DNA of 64,000 bases from contig NZ_BOMQ01000024.1 in assembly GCF_016862275.1 (NCBI RefSeq), positions 88,758 to 152,757 on the forward strand, written 5' to 3'. Every line of letters starts with the position of its first letter. Positions within the stretch are counted from its first letter, which is position 1. Below the pieces are notes generated by a model, which searched no databases, had not been told where the DNA came from, and saw only the letters and a list, made by a program, of their open reading frames with translations. Of the stretch, positions 48,952 through 57,908 are shown piece after piece. Source of the DNA: Actinoplanes nipponensis. Its GTDB lineage: Bacteria > Actinomycetota > Actinomycetes > Mycobacteriales > Micromonosporaceae. The position numbers were made by a program, and so were the translations under genes.

Positions 48952-49929
48952 ATGAGCACCCTGCCCCGCCCCTCCGCCCTGCACGCCGTCTCCGACACCG
49001 TCGGCGGCAACCGCATCGAGCTGCGCCAGCTCCGCTACTTCGTCACCCTGGCCGAGGAGCTGCACTTCGGCCGGGCCGCCGCCCGCGAGCACATCGTCCC
49101 GTCCGCGCTCAGCGTCCAGGTGCAGCGCCTGGAGCGGGCCGTCGGGGTGCTGCTGGTCGATCGCACCACCCGGCACGTCGCCCTCACCCCGGCCGGGGCC
49201 CGCTTCCTGATCGAGGCGCGGCAGATCGTCGAGCACGTCGACCGGGCCGCCGTGATCGCGCAGGGCGCCGCACTGGCCGTGCCCACCCTGCGCGTCGGGG
49301 TGCTCGACGAGGCGTACGACGCCGTCCGGCCGGTGCTGCGCGCCGTGCAGAGCGGCCACCCCGAGCTGGAGATCCACCAGGTGCTGGCCGGGGTGCCGGA
49401 GCAGTGCCGGCTGCTCGCCGACGGCCGGCTCGACATCGGCGTGGGGCGGTTGCCGGACGCCGCTCCGGAGATCGCCGCCGAGCTGTTCCGCCTGGACCCG
49501 CTGGGCGTGCTGGTGCCGGCCACGCACCCGTACGCCCGCCTCGGCCACGTCCCCGTCGGCGACCTGCGCGGCGAGACGCTGCTGCTGGCCGACGAGCACC
49601 GGGCACCCGAGTTCCGGGCCTTCGTCACCGGGATCTGCCGCGCCGCCGGTTTCTTCCCGGTCCTGTTCACCGGCAGCGTGCAGACCCTGCGGGCCGCCGC
49701 CGACCTGGTGCTGCAGGGCCGCTGCGTGCTGTGCACCCCGGAGTCGACGGCCGGGGTCTCGGCCGAGCTGACCTGGCGCCCGCTCGGCCCGTCGGTGCCG
49801 CGCTACCCGTGGTCGATGCTGTGGCGGGCCCACGACCCGTCCCGGTGGGCGATCGAGCTCGTGGCCACCGCCCGCGCCCTCTCGGCCGAGCTGGGCTGGC
49901 GCGACGAGGCCCCCGACCGGGCCAGCTGA
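48952..49929 (+). CDS. LysR-family transcriptional regulator
   Basis: A 325-residue regulator. An N-terminal winged HTH (about 20-80) reads ELRQLRYFVTLAEELHFGRAAA ... LSVQVQRLERAVGVLLVDRTTRHVALT. The effector domain (about 105-310) has two lobes, typical of LTTRs that bind small anions or aromatics. The ATG follows GAGGAGGT. It is divergent from the CxxC-TauE/SafE pair, which it most likely controls, perhaps in response to sulfite or thiosulfate; the ligand is inference. Short tandem repeats cross its stop codon. Confidence 0.92.
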   Translation: MSTLPRPSALHAVSDTVGGNRIELRQLRYFVTLAEELHFGRAAAREHIVPSALSVQVQRLERAVGVLLVDRTTRHVALTPAGARFLIEARQIVEHVDRAAVIAQGAALAVPTLRVGVLDEAYDAVRPVLRAVQSGHPELEIHQVLAGVPEQCRLLADGRLDIGVGRLPDAAPEIAAELFRLDPLGVLVPATHPYARLGHVPVGDLRGETLLLADEHRAPEFRAFVTGICRAAGFFPVLFTGSVQTLRAAADLVLQGRCVLCTPESTAGVSAELTWRPLGPSVPRYPWSMLWRAHDPSRWAIELVATARALSAELGWRDEAPDRAS

Positions 49930-49963
49930 CCGGGCCAGCTGACCGGGCCAGCTGACCGGGCGG
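49915..49963. repeat. 13-bp tandem repeat, 3.8 copies
   Basis: GACCGGGCCAGCT at 49915-49927, 49928-49940 and 49941-49953, then a partial GACCGGGCGG. The first copy carries the LysR stop codon; each copy contains the CCAGCTG palindromic core. It fills the gap between convergent LysR and GH51 genes. Probably replication slippage. Confidence 0.85.
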
Positions 49964-49977
49964 GGCGCGGGCCCCGG

Positions 49978-51459
49978 TCAGCTCAGCCGGATCATGTTCC
50001 AGGACAGGGCCGGAAGCGTCACCTGCAGCCGGCCGCCGTCCACCTTGGGCTCGGCCAGCTCGCGCGGGGTCACCCGGTCCGGCTGCTGCGCGGTGTTCAC
50101 CGCGTCCGGGTCGTCGTCCGCGAGCGCCGTGTGGGTGGCCGTGGTCAGGCCGGGCAGCGCGCGCAGGTCCACCTCCAGCGACATCGGCTCGGTCTGCGAC
50201 CGGTTCACCGCGAACAGCACGACGCCGGGATCGGTGTGCACCGCCACGGCGTCGAGCAGCGGGACCTCGCCGTGCCGCGCCGTCTCGTACGTGGGCGCGG
50301 TGATCGCCGGCCGCAGCACCGTGCCGCGCCCGTAGCGGGTGGTCAGCGCGTACGGGTGGAAGCTGGCCTGCCGCCACGCCGCCCCGCCCGGCTCGGTCAT
50401 GATCGTGCCGATGACGTTGACCAGCTGCGCCTGGCAGCCGATCTTCACCCGGTCGGCGTGCCGCAGCAGGCTGATCAGCAGGTTGCCGACCACCACCGCG
50501 TCGGTCACCGAGTAGACGTCCTCGATGAGCCGGGGCGTCTGCCGGATCTCCAGGGCGGTCTCGCCGGCGAAGCGGCTCAGGTACCAGACGTTCCACTCGT
50601 CGAAGGCGATGTGCAGGCGCTTGCGGTGCCGGCCGACCGCGCGTACGTGGTCGGCGGTGGCCACCACCTCGTCGATGAACGCGTCCATGTCGGTGGCGCA
50701 GGCCAGGAAGCTGTCCCGGTCGTCGCCGTGCTGCTCGTAGTAGCCGTGCATCGAAACGTAGTCGACCGCCTCGTACGTCTCGGCCAGGACCGTCGCCTCC
50801 CAGCTGCCGAAGGTGGGCATCTGCCGGCCCGAGCTGCCGCAGGCCACGAGCTCGATGGACGGGTCCACCTGGCGCATCGCGCGGGCCGTCTCCAGGGCGA
50901 GGCGGGCGTACTCGTGGGCGGTCTTGTGGCCGATCTGCCAGGGCCCGTCCATCTCGTTGCCCAGGCACCACAGCTTGATCCCGTACGGGTCCCCGCCGCG
51001 CAGGTCCGACCAGTGGGTGCCGCCGGGCAGGTTGCAGTACTCGACCAGGGACCGGGCCGCGTCCAGGCCGCGGGTGCCCAGGTTGACCGCCATCATCGGC
51101 TCCACGCCGACGCCCCGCGCCCAGGTCATGAACTCGCCGATGCCGACCTGGTTGGTCTCCAGCGAGCGCCAGGCCAGGTCCAGGCGGGTGGGCCGCTCGC
51201 CGGGCGGGCCGATGCCGTCCTCCCAGCGGTAGCCGGAGACGAAGTTGCCGCCGGGGTAGCGCACCAGCGGGGCGCCGAGCTCGCGGACCAGCTCGGCGGT
51301 GTCCTGCCGGAAGCCGTCCGCGTCGGCGCGCGGGTGGCCCGGCTCGTAGATGCCGGTGTAGACGCAGCGGCCCATGTGCTCGACGAACGAGCCGTAGAGC
51401 CGCGGGTCGACGTCGCCGACCCGGAACGCGGGGTCGACGGTCATGGAGCTGGAAAGCAT
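49978..51459 (-). CDS. GH51 alpha-L-arabinofuranosidase
   Basis: A 493-residue intracellular enzyme releasing arabinose from arabinoxylan or arabinan oligosaccharides. The (beta/alpha)8 domain has acid/base Glu169 (CLGNEMDGPW) and nucleophile Glu288 (FDEWNVWY); APLVRYPGGNFVSGYRWEDG is a further GH51 hallmark; a C-terminal beta domain starts about 395. No signal peptide, so it acts on sugars imported by the adjacent ABC system. ATG at 51459 after GAAAGGTT, 2 bases from the permease stop. Last gene of the operon. Confidence 0.95.
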   Translation of the reverse strand: MLSSSMTVDPAFRVGDVDPRLYGSFVEHMGRCVYTGIYEPGHPRADADGFRQDTAELVRELGAPLVRYPGGNFVSGYRWEDGIGPPGERPTRLDLAWRSLETNQVGIGEFMTWARGVGVEPMMAVNLGTRGLDAARSLVEYCNLPGGTHWSDLRGGDPYGIKLWCLGNEMDGPWQIGHKTAHEYARLALETARAMRQVDPSIELVACGSSGRQMPTFGSWEATVLAETYEAVDYVSMHGYYEQHGDDRDSFLACATDMDAFIDEVVATADHVRAVGRHRKRLHIAFDEWNVWYLSRFAGETALEIRQTPRLIEDVYSVTDAVVVGNLLISLLRHADRVKIGCQAQLVNVIGTIMTEPGGAAWRQASFHPYALTTRYGRGTVLRPAITAPTYETARHGEVPLLDAVAVHTDPGVVLFAVNRSQTEPMSLEVDLRALPGLTTATHTALADDDPDAVNTAQQPDRVTPRELAEPKVDGGRLQVTLPALSWNMIRLS

Positions 51460-51461
51460 GC

Positions 51462-52304
51462 TCAACCTTTCAGGCCGCTGCCGGCGATGCCCTCGACGAT
51501 CTGACGCTGGAACAGCAGGAACACGGCGATCAGGGGGATCGCGCCGAGGATCGCGGAGGCCATCGTGTCGGCGTACCGGATGCCGAACGCGCCCTGCACC
51601 GTGGCCAGGCCGACCGGGATCGTCATGATGTCGGGGTTGCTCAGCACGAGCAGCGGCCACAGCAGGTCGTTCCAGGACGTGACGAAGGTGAAGATGGCCA
51701 CGGCGGCGACCGCGGGCCGGGCCAGCGGCATGATGATCCGCCGGTAGATGCGCAGATAGCCGGCGCCGTCCAGGCGGGCGACCTCCTCCAGCTCGCGGGG
51801 CAGGCCGTCGAAGAACTGCTTGAAGATGAACACGGCGATCGCGGTGGGGATCTGCGGCAGGCTCACCGCCCACCAGGTGTTCAGCAGGCCGAGGGCGTCG
51901 AACTCGCGGAACCAGGGCACGATCAGCACCTGACCGGGGATCATGATGCCGGCCAGCACGGCCCAGAAGACCGCGGTGCGGTAGCGGAAGCGCATCCGCG
52001 ACAGCGCGTACGCGGCCAGGCTGGCCACCAGCACGGTGCCGGCCGCGGACAGCGTCGAGATGAACAGGCTGGAGCCGAACCAGGTCAGGATGTCGGTGTC
52101 GCGCAGCACCCGGCCGAACGCGTCCACGGTCGGGTCGTCGATCGCCCACGTGGTGCGGGTGGTCTCGGCGTTCGGCTTGAGCGCGGTGTCCAGCGCCCAC
52201 AGCAGCGGCACCAGCCAGAGCAGCGCGAAGGCGATCAGGACGCCGAAGCAGATGCGGTTGAAGAGCTTGACCCGGAATTGCGCCCGCTGGGCGAGATCGG
52301 TCAC
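51462..52304 (-). CDS. carbohydrate ABC permease (MalG type)
   Basis: A 280-residue permease with six helices; the EAA loop reads EEVARLDGAGYLRIYRRIIM before LPLARPA, as in MalG-like CUT1 transporters. It pairs with the MalF-type permease encoded just upstream (4-base gap). No ATPase gene is in the operon, so a shared MsiK-like ATPase elsewhere is expected, as is usual in actinobacteria. Confidence 0.93.
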   Translation of the reverse strand: MTDLAQRAQFRVKLFNRICFGVLIAFALLWLVPLLWALDTALKPNAETTRTTWAIDDPTVDAFGRVLRDTDILTWFGSSLFISTLSAAGTVLVASLAAYALSRMRFRYRTAVFWAVLAGIMIPGQVLIVPWFREFDALGLLNTWWAVSLPQIPTAIAVFIFKQFFDGLPRELEEVARLDGAGYLRIYRRIIMPLARPAVAAVAIFTFVTSWNDLLWPLLVLSNPDIMTIPVGLATVQGAFGIRYADTMASAILGAIPLIAVFLLFQRQIVEGIAGSGLKG

Positions 52305-52308
52305 GGGA

Positions 52309-53244
52309 TCACACCTCCTTCTCCTGGCGACGCACCAGGCTGAACCAGACGGCCGAGACCAGGAGCACGACCAGGAAGAAGAGCATCGACACGGCGGCCG
52401 CGTAGCCGACCCGGAAGTTGGTGAAGCCCTCGTCGTAGACGTACTCCAGGATCGAGCGGGTGGCGAAGTTCGGCCCGCCGCTGGTCATGATGTACATCTG
52501 GTCGAAGACCTTGAGCGAGGCGATCACCTGCAGCACCGCGACCAGCGTCGTGGTGCGGCCCAGCATCGGAATGGTGATCTTGCGGATCTGCTGCCACGGC
52601 GAGGCGCCGTCCATCGCGGCGGCCTCGTAGAGGTCCCGCGGGATCTCCTGCAGGCCGGCCAGGTAGAGCACGAAGTTGAACCCCAGCGTCCACCAGATGG
52701 TGGTGAACGCCAGCGAGGGCATCGCCCAGGACGGGTCGCCGAGCCAGTTGGGCGAGGTGATGCCGAGCTGGCCCAGCCCGGTCTCGATCAGCCCCAGCCC
52801 CGGCGTGTAGATGAAGATCCAGATCAGCGCCACCACGGCCGAGGGCAGGATGTACGGCGCGAAGAAGGCCAGCCGGAAGAACCACCGGCCGCGCCGGGCC
52901 CGGTCGGCCAGCACGGCGAAGACGAACGCGAGCACGATCAGCGGCGGCGTGGTCAGCACGGTGAACCACACCGTGTGCCACAGCGAGGACCAGAAGCCGC
53001 TGCTCTGCAACGCCTCGGTGTAGTTGCCGAAGCCGGCGAACCCGGACAGCCCGGGCTTGACCAGGCTGGTGTCGAAGAAGCTCATCACCAGGCCGTACAG
53101 GGCCGGGCCGATGATGAACGCCAGGTACAGCACCAGGAACGGCGCCAGGAAGCCCAGCGCGGGCAGGCCGGTGCCGTGGCGCTGCTCGGGCGGCGCCCCG
53201 TCCGCGGTGGCGGGACGGGGACGGACGACGGTCTCGGTGGTCAT
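52309..53244 (-). CDS. carbohydrate ABC permease (MalF type)
   Basis: A 311-residue permease: a cytoplasmic N-terminus of about 30 residues, then six helices with a large outer loop, and the EAA motif EIPRDLYEAAAMDGASPWQQ ahead of IRKITIPML. CUT1 family, partner of the MalG-type permease. Starts 13 bases after the binding-protein stop. Confidence 0.93.
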   Translation of the reverse strand: MTTETVVRPRPATADGAPPEQRHGTGLPALGFLAPFLVLYLAFIIGPALYGLVMSFFDTSLVKPGLSGFAGFGNYTEALQSSGFWSSLWHTVWFTVLTTPPLIVLAFVFAVLADRARRGRWFFRLAFFAPYILPSAVVALIWIFIYTPGLGLIETGLGQLGITSPNWLGDPSWAMPSLAFTTIWWTLGFNFVLYLAGLQEIPRDLYEAAAMDGASPWQQIRKITIPMLGRTTTLVAVLQVIASLKVFDQMYIMTSGGPNFATRSILEYVYDEGFTNFRVGYAAAVSMLFFLVVLLVSAVWFSLVRRQEKEV

Positions 53245-53257
53245 CGGGCACCCCCCT

Positions 53258-54562
53258 TCAGATCGGTGACGCGGTCAGGGCCAGGTTCCGCAGCTGGTCG
53301 TGCATCTGGGCGAGCGCGCCGGCCGGGGACTGCTGGCCGCCGAGGACGGTGGCGACGGCGGAGCCGGTGACGATCTCGAAGTTGGAGCCGGACCCGGAGT
53401 ACCAGCCCTCGGGGTCGTAGACGGCGTTGTCCGCGGCCGCCGCGTAGTTGGACTGCGGGGTCATCGCCCGGTACTCCGGGCTGTCGCGGAAGGGCCGCCA
53501 GGTGGGCACGTGACCGCCCTCGGCCCAGGTCTTGCTCTGGTCCAGCAGCGAGCGGACCAGCCGCAGCGAGCGGTCGAGCTGGGCGGGGTCCTGCGCCGGC
53601 TGGCGCGGGATGACCAGGGTGTGCGAGTCGGCCTGCACGGCGTACCGGCTGCCGCCGTACAGGTTGGGGAACAGCGTCATCGAGAACGGCATCTTGGCGG
53701 TCTGGAAGGTGGAGATCTCCCACTCCCCCTGGAAGTAGAAGCCGGCCTGGCCGTTGGCGAACGTCGCGATCGCGCCCTGGTAGTCGATGCCCGCGGGGAA
53801 CAGCCCGCTCCTGGTCAGCGACTGCAGGAACGCGAGGACCTGAGTCGCCTTGGCGTCGTCGAGCACGACCCGGCGGCCCTCGTCGGCCAGCATCTCGCCG
53901 CCGAGCTGGCTGTAGAGCGACTGGAAGATCCGCCACGGCGTCGAGGTGTCGTTGTTGATCGCCACCACCCCGCCGTACGCGCCGGAGGCCGCCTTGGCCC
54001 GGCGCATCGCGTCGGTGAACTTCTCCGGGCTGTCCAGCGGGGTCAGCGCGCCGGACGGGTCGAGCAGCCCGGCCTTGGCGCAGATGTCGGTGTTGTAGAA
54101 CATGACGAACGGGTGGGTGTCCATCGGGATGGCGTACGCCCGGCCCTCGACCAGCCCGGCCTGCCAGGCCCGCGGGGTGAACAGGTCCGCGCTGATGCCG
54201 TGCCGGGCCAGGTCGGCCGGCCGCAGCTCCTCCAGCAGGCCCGAGGCCACCAGGGTCTTCATCCGGGTCAGGTGCGAGATGGCCACGTCCGGCGGCTTGT
54301 CGCCGAGCGTCGCCAGCGCCAGCTTGGTGTAGTACGGGTTGCCCCAGGCGAGGGTGACCGCGCTCAGCGTGATGCCGGGGTCGGCGGCCCGGAAGCCGTC
54401 GAGCATCTGGGTCATCCGGACGCCGTCGCCGCCGCCGAACAGGTTCCAGAAGTCCAGCGAACCGCTGCTGCGGCGCCCGGGCGTGACGCCGCTGCACCCG
54501 CTCACCCCGAGGGCCGCCGCGGCGGCCGCGCCGCCGAGCAGCGCGCGTCGGCTCAGTGTCAT
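53258..54562 (-). CDS. sugar ABC substrate-binding lipoprotein
   Basis: A 434-residue extracellular solute-binding protein (family 1). The signal SRRALLGGAAAAAALGVSGC ends in a lipobox (Cys 23) and begins with a twin Arg. SLDFWNLFGGGDG and AIPMDTHPFVMFYNTDI are CUT1-receptor blocks, with aromatic residues that would stack on sugar rings. The following GH51 gene suggests arabino-oligosaccharides as ligand. ATG at 54562. First gene of the operon, behind two direct repeats. Confidence 0.92.
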   Translation of the reverse strand: MTLSRRALLGGAAAAAALGVSGCSGVTPGRRSSGSLDFWNLFGGGDGVRMTQMLDGFRAADPGITLSAVTLAWGNPYYTKLALATLGDKPPDVAISHLTRMKTLVASGLLEELRPADLARHGISADLFTPRAWQAGLVEGRAYAIPMDTHPFVMFYNTDICAKAGLLDPSGALTPLDSPEKFTDAMRRAKAASGAYGGVVAINNDTSTPWRIFQSLYSQLGGEMLADEGRRVVLDDAKATQVLAFLQSLTRSGLFPAGIDYQGAIATFANGQAGFYFQGEWEISTFQTAKMPFSMTLFPNLYGGSRYAVQADSHTLVIPRQPAQDPAQLDRSLRLVRSLLDQSKTWAEGGHVPTWRPFRDSPEYRAMTPQSNYAAAADNAVYDPEGWYSGSGSNFEIVTGSAVATVLGGQQSPAGALAQMHDQLRNLALTASPI

Positions 54563-54617
54563 GACTGGAGCGTGCCGCCGGGCCGGACCGGGAGTCCAGG
54601 GCCGGGCCTTCGCAAGA

Positions 54618-54647
54618 CGAGAAGGACCGCGCACGAATCGAGAAGGA
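54618..54647 (-). promoter_or_regulatory. direct-repeat operator candidate of the arabinoside operon
   Basis: CGAGAAGGA occurs at 54618-54626 and 54639-54647, exactly 21 bases (two helical turns) apart, 56-85 bases before the binding-protein ATG. This spacing suits a dimeric regulator on one DNA face. Confidence 0.5.
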
Positions 54648-54664
54648 TCGACGGGCCGGTCCGC

Positions 54665-56962
54665 TCAGGCGCCGAGGGCCACCGGGCTGAGCAGGGACGT
54701 CACCTGGTCGCCGGTCATCGGGCGGAAGAAGTGGAAGCCCTGGGCGTACCGGTAGCCGGCCTGGTGCAGCCGGCGGGCCTGCGCCTCGGTCTCCACGCCC
54801 TCCGCGACGGCCTGGATGCCCAGCCCGGTGGTGATGGCGATCAGGCTGTCGACGATCACCGCCTGGGCGGTGCCGGCGGTGACCCCGTCGACGAACGACT
54901 TGTCGACCTTGAGGACCTGCACCGGGCAGTCGACCAGCAGGCTCAGCGACGACTGGCCGGTGCCGAAGTCGTCCAGCGCCACCGGCAGGCCCAGCTCGTG
55001 CAGCTCGCGGACCGCGTCCAGGCCGGGACCGGTGCCCAGCACCGCGGTCTCGGTGATCTCGGCGGTGATCCGGGCCGGGTCCGTCCCGGTGCGGGCCAGC
55101 AGCGCCGCGACGCCGGCCACGAAGCCGGGCTCGTGCAGCTCGCGCGGGGAGATGTTGACGCTGATCCGGCGGGGCGCGTGCGCGCCGAGCGCGCGGTCCC
55201 ACCGGGCGGCCTGCGCGGTCACCTGCTCGAGGATCCAGCGGCCGAGCTCGATGATCGTGCCGTTGCGCTCGGCCAGCGGGATGAACAGCGCGGGGGACAC
55301 CTGGCCGTGCTCCGGGTGCTGCCAGCGGACCAGCGCCTCCACGCCGGCCAGCCCGCCGTCCGGCAGCTCGACGATGGGCTGGTAGACCAGGGAGAGCTCG
55401 CCGCGGGCGACGGCCTGGCGCAGGTCGGCGCCGAGCCGGGCGTCGCGGGCGGCGAGCCGGTCCATCGCCGGATCGAACCACGCCACCCGGCCGCCGCCGG
55501 CGTTCTTGGCGGCGTACATGGCGACGTCGGCGCGGCGCAGCAGCTCCCCGGGGGTGTCGCCGGGCTGGGCCGCGGTGACGCCGATGCTGATCCGCGGCGT
55601 CATCTCGTGTCCGTCGATGAGCACCGGCTCCTGCACCTCGGCGACCACCCGGCGCAGCAGGACGGCGGCCTCGGCCCCGCTGAGCCGGGGCAGCAGCAGG
55701 GTGAACTCGTCGCCGCCGAGGCGGGCCACGGTGTCCCCGGGGCGCAGCCGGCCCAGCAGGCGCCGGCTGACCGCCTTGAGCAGGGCGTCGCCGGTGCCGT
55801 GCCCGAGCCGGTCGTTGACGGTCTTGAAGTCGTCGAGGTCGAGCAGCGCGACCAGGAAGTCGCCGCCGGCGAGCCGGCCGGTGATCTGTTCCTCGAAGTT
55901 GGCCCGGTTGGCGATCTCGGTGAGGGCGTCGTGCCGCACCTGGTGCGCGAGCTGCTCCTGGTACACCCGCAGTTGGGCGAGGTTGCTGTCCACCGTGGCG
56001 AGCAGCCGGCTGTTCTCCCGCAGGGCGGTGACCTGGCGGATCACCACGAGGGCGGTGATCGCCACCGTGCCCAGGACGATGATCCGGCTCTCGCCCGCGG
56101 GGACGTCGGCGCCCAGCAGCATCGCGTCCATGCCGGCCACCGCGAGGTACGGCACCACGCTGACCCGCCGGGCGGGGCGCGGTGCGGCCGCCGCCGCGGC
56201 CGGGGCGTGCAGCTGACGGTGCGCGGCCAGCTGCACGAGGAAACAGGCGAGCGGCACCGCGAGGAAGGTCGCGTTCAGCGCCGGGTGGTCGGCCAGGAAC
56301 GGCGTCAGCGACCCGGTCGCGGCGGCGAGCGCGGTGCCGAGCGACAGCAGGTGCACGGCGCGGCGGTCCAGCCCGCCGGCGCCGGCGAAGGCGACCTTGA
56401 CGAACGCGATCAGCGACACCGAGGTGACCATGATGATGGCCAGCAGCGGCGCGGCCGAGCCGGTCTGCGCCGCCCAGCCCGCCGCGCGGCTCAGCGCGAA
56501 GTGCCAGACCAGGATGCCGCTGGTGATCAGGATGATGCCGGCGTCGAGACCGAAGCGGGCCCACTCGCCGCAAGTGCGCTCGCCCGCCGGCAGCCGCATC
56601 AGCGCCCAGACCAGAACCAGCAGGATCACCAGGTACAGCCCGGTGGTCGGCGGGCTGATCCGCTGCACCGGGCCGGCGAGCGCGTCGCGGGCGTGGAACA
56701 CGAGCGTGACGGCCAGGACGGCGAGGCAGCCGGCGAAGCGACCCCAGAACCGGCGGGTCGGCGCGGACAGCCCGGGATGCCGGGTGACCCGCCAGGACGC
56801 GTACGCCGTCAGCGCCGCCATCGCCGGCAGCGGCAGCCAGCCCAGCACCGCGGGCACGCCGGCCCCGCCCAGCCCGGCGGCGAAGTGCGCCAGGCTGAAC
56901 GCGAGCAGCCCGCCGCCGGCGGCGGCGGGCACACGCGGTCCTGGGCTCATGAACCCGCCCAT
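54665..56962 (-). CDS. membrane GGDEF-EAL cyclic-di-GMP enzyme
   Basis: A 765-residue protein. About eight hydrophobic helices (20-300, with an extra helix at 285-310) precede a short coiled coil (ALRENSRLLATVDSNLAQLR). The GGDEF domain (about 345-500) has intact GGDEF in ARLGGDEFTLL and an RxxD inhibitory site (RPGD) five residues before it. The EAL domain (about 515-765) keeps EALVRW, NISPRE, ITETAV, DDFGTG and KVDKSF, so both synthesis and hydrolysis look possible. ATG at 56962, or the internal ATG at 56950. Sensor input unknown; it follows the arabinoside operon but is likely separate. Confidence 0.92.
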   Translation of the reverse strand: MGGFMSPGPRVPAAAGGGLLAFSLAHFAAGLGGAGVPAVLGWLPLPAMAALTAYASWRVTRHPGLSAPTRRFWGRFAGCLAVLAVTLVFHARDALAGPVQRISPPTTGLYLVILLVLVWALMRLPAGERTCGEWARFGLDAGIILITSGILVWHFALSRAAGWAAQTGSAAPLLAIIMVTSVSLIAFVKVAFAGAGGLDRRAVHLLSLGTALAAATGSLTPFLADHPALNATFLAVPLACFLVQLAAHRQLHAPAAAAAAPRPARRVSVVPYLAVAGMDAMLLGADVPAGESRIIVLGTVAITALVVIRQVTALRENSRLLATVDSNLAQLRVYQEQLAHQVRHDALTEIANRANFEEQITGRLAGGDFLVALLDLDDFKTVNDRLGHGTGDALLKAVSRRLLGRLRPGDTVARLGGDEFTLLLPRLSGAEAAVLLRRVVAEVQEPVLIDGHEMTPRISIGVTAAQPGDTPGELLRRADVAMYAAKNAGGGRVAWFDPAMDRLAARDARLGADLRQAVARGELSLVYQPIVELPDGGLAGVEALVRWQHPEHGQVSPALFIPLAERNGTIIELGRWILEQVTAQAARWDRALGAHAPRRISVNISPRELHEPGFVAGVAALLARTGTDPARITAEITETAVLGTGPGLDAVRELHELGLPVALDDFGTGQSSLSLLVDCPVQVLKVDKSFVDGVTAGTAQAVIVDSLIAITTGLGIQAVAEGVETEAQARRLHQAGYRYAQGFHFFRPMTGDQVTSLLSPVALGA

Positions 56963-56995
56963 CGGACGGGCGGGGCGGATCTGAAGGACTTCGGG

Positions 56996-57766
56996 TCAGG
57001 CGGTGTCGCGGGCTTCCGCGTGGTCGCCGGCCGCCTCGCCCTCGGCCGGGGCGTCGGCCCGTTCGTCGCCGGCGCCGTCCGCCTCGGCGCGCACCTGCCC
57101 GGTGTGCGAGCCCTCGGGGCCGCCGACGCCGGTCGCCGGGGTCTGCAGGTCGGTGCCCACCTGCGGCCGGTCGACCCAGAGCGAGCGCAGCTGGCCCTGC
57201 ATGAACGTGGTCAGCCGGGCCCGGTACTCGCGGTCGAAGTGTTCCAGCGCCTCGATCTGCTGCTGCAACGCCTCGCGCTTGGCGATCAGGCTGCCGACCG
57301 AGTCCTCGTAGCGCTGCTGGGCCTGCAGCTTGAGCTGTTCGGCGTGGCCGCGGGCGTCGCCGACGATCGCGTCCGCCTCGCCCTTGGCCTCGGCCAGGAT
57401 CTGGTCGGCCGAGCGCTTGGCGTCGTCGGCGCGCAGCCGGGCGTCGCGGGCCGCCTGCTCCGAGGTGGCGCGCGCCTCGGCGAGCACCTTGTCGGCCTCG
57501 CAGCGCACGTTGTGCGCGTGCACCTGGGCGTCGCGGGCCGACTGGTCCGCGGCCGCCTGCGCGTCGGAGCGGATCTTGTCCGCCTGGCGTTTGGCTATCG
57601 CGACGTGTTCCTCGGCCGTGCGCTGGGCCAGGGTCAGCACCTGCAACGCGTGGTCGTTGTGCAGCGGACCGCCGGGCACGACCAGCGGGTGTTCCGAGGT
57701 CGCGGTGTCCGCGGCCGTGCCGTTGAGCACCGCCTTGACCCGCGCCTTGATCTGGTTGTCAGTCAC
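56996..57766 (-). CDS. DivIVA-like coiled-coil protein
   Basis: A 256-residue protein dominated by an Ala/Asp/Gln/Arg-rich coiled coil (about 55-190, AEEHVAIAKRQADKIRSDAQ and following heptads with repeated EADKVLAEA-like units), then a linker and an acidic disordered tail (GAGDERADAPAEGEAAGDH). It resembles actinobacterial DivIVA/cytoskeletal proteins of polar growth, without a clear DivIVA N-terminal domain. GTG at 57766 is preceded by CGGAGG at 7 nt; the frame is open 15 codons upstream. Function is inference from architecture. Confidence 0.7.
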   Translation of the reverse strand: MTDNQIKARVKAVLNGTAADTATSEHPLVVPGGPLHNDHALQVLTLAQRTAEEHVAIAKRQADKIRSDAQAAADQSARDAQVHAHNVRCEADKVLAEARATSEQAARDARLRADDAKRSADQILAEAKGEADAIVGDARGHAEQLKLQAQQRYEDSVGSLIAKREALQQQIEALEHFDREYRARLTTFMQGQLRSLWVDRPQVGTDLQTPATGVGGPEGSHTGQVRAEADGAGDERADAPAEGEAAGDHAEARDTA

Positions 57767-57908
57767 GAAAGACCTCCGGTAGGCATCGCTGGGCCCGCGC
57801 CGTCGGGCCATGCCCCCCTCCTAACGGGCCAGGGCGGCCGGACGCCACGGCCCGGGCCGGGTTCATTGCCGGTGGTAGTCCTCACGCCGGCCGGGTAAGA
57901 GGCGGGGC

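Noticed and set aside
53300..57898. A 1532-codon plus-strand open frame, and similar very long frames at 60208-63132 and, on the minus strand, 16348-18801
   Set aside because: These are antisense to well-supported genes (sugar receptor, GGDEF-EAL, GH92, pheT). Composition is low-complexity Gly/Arg/Ala/His typical of shadow frames in GC-rich DNA, with no motif.
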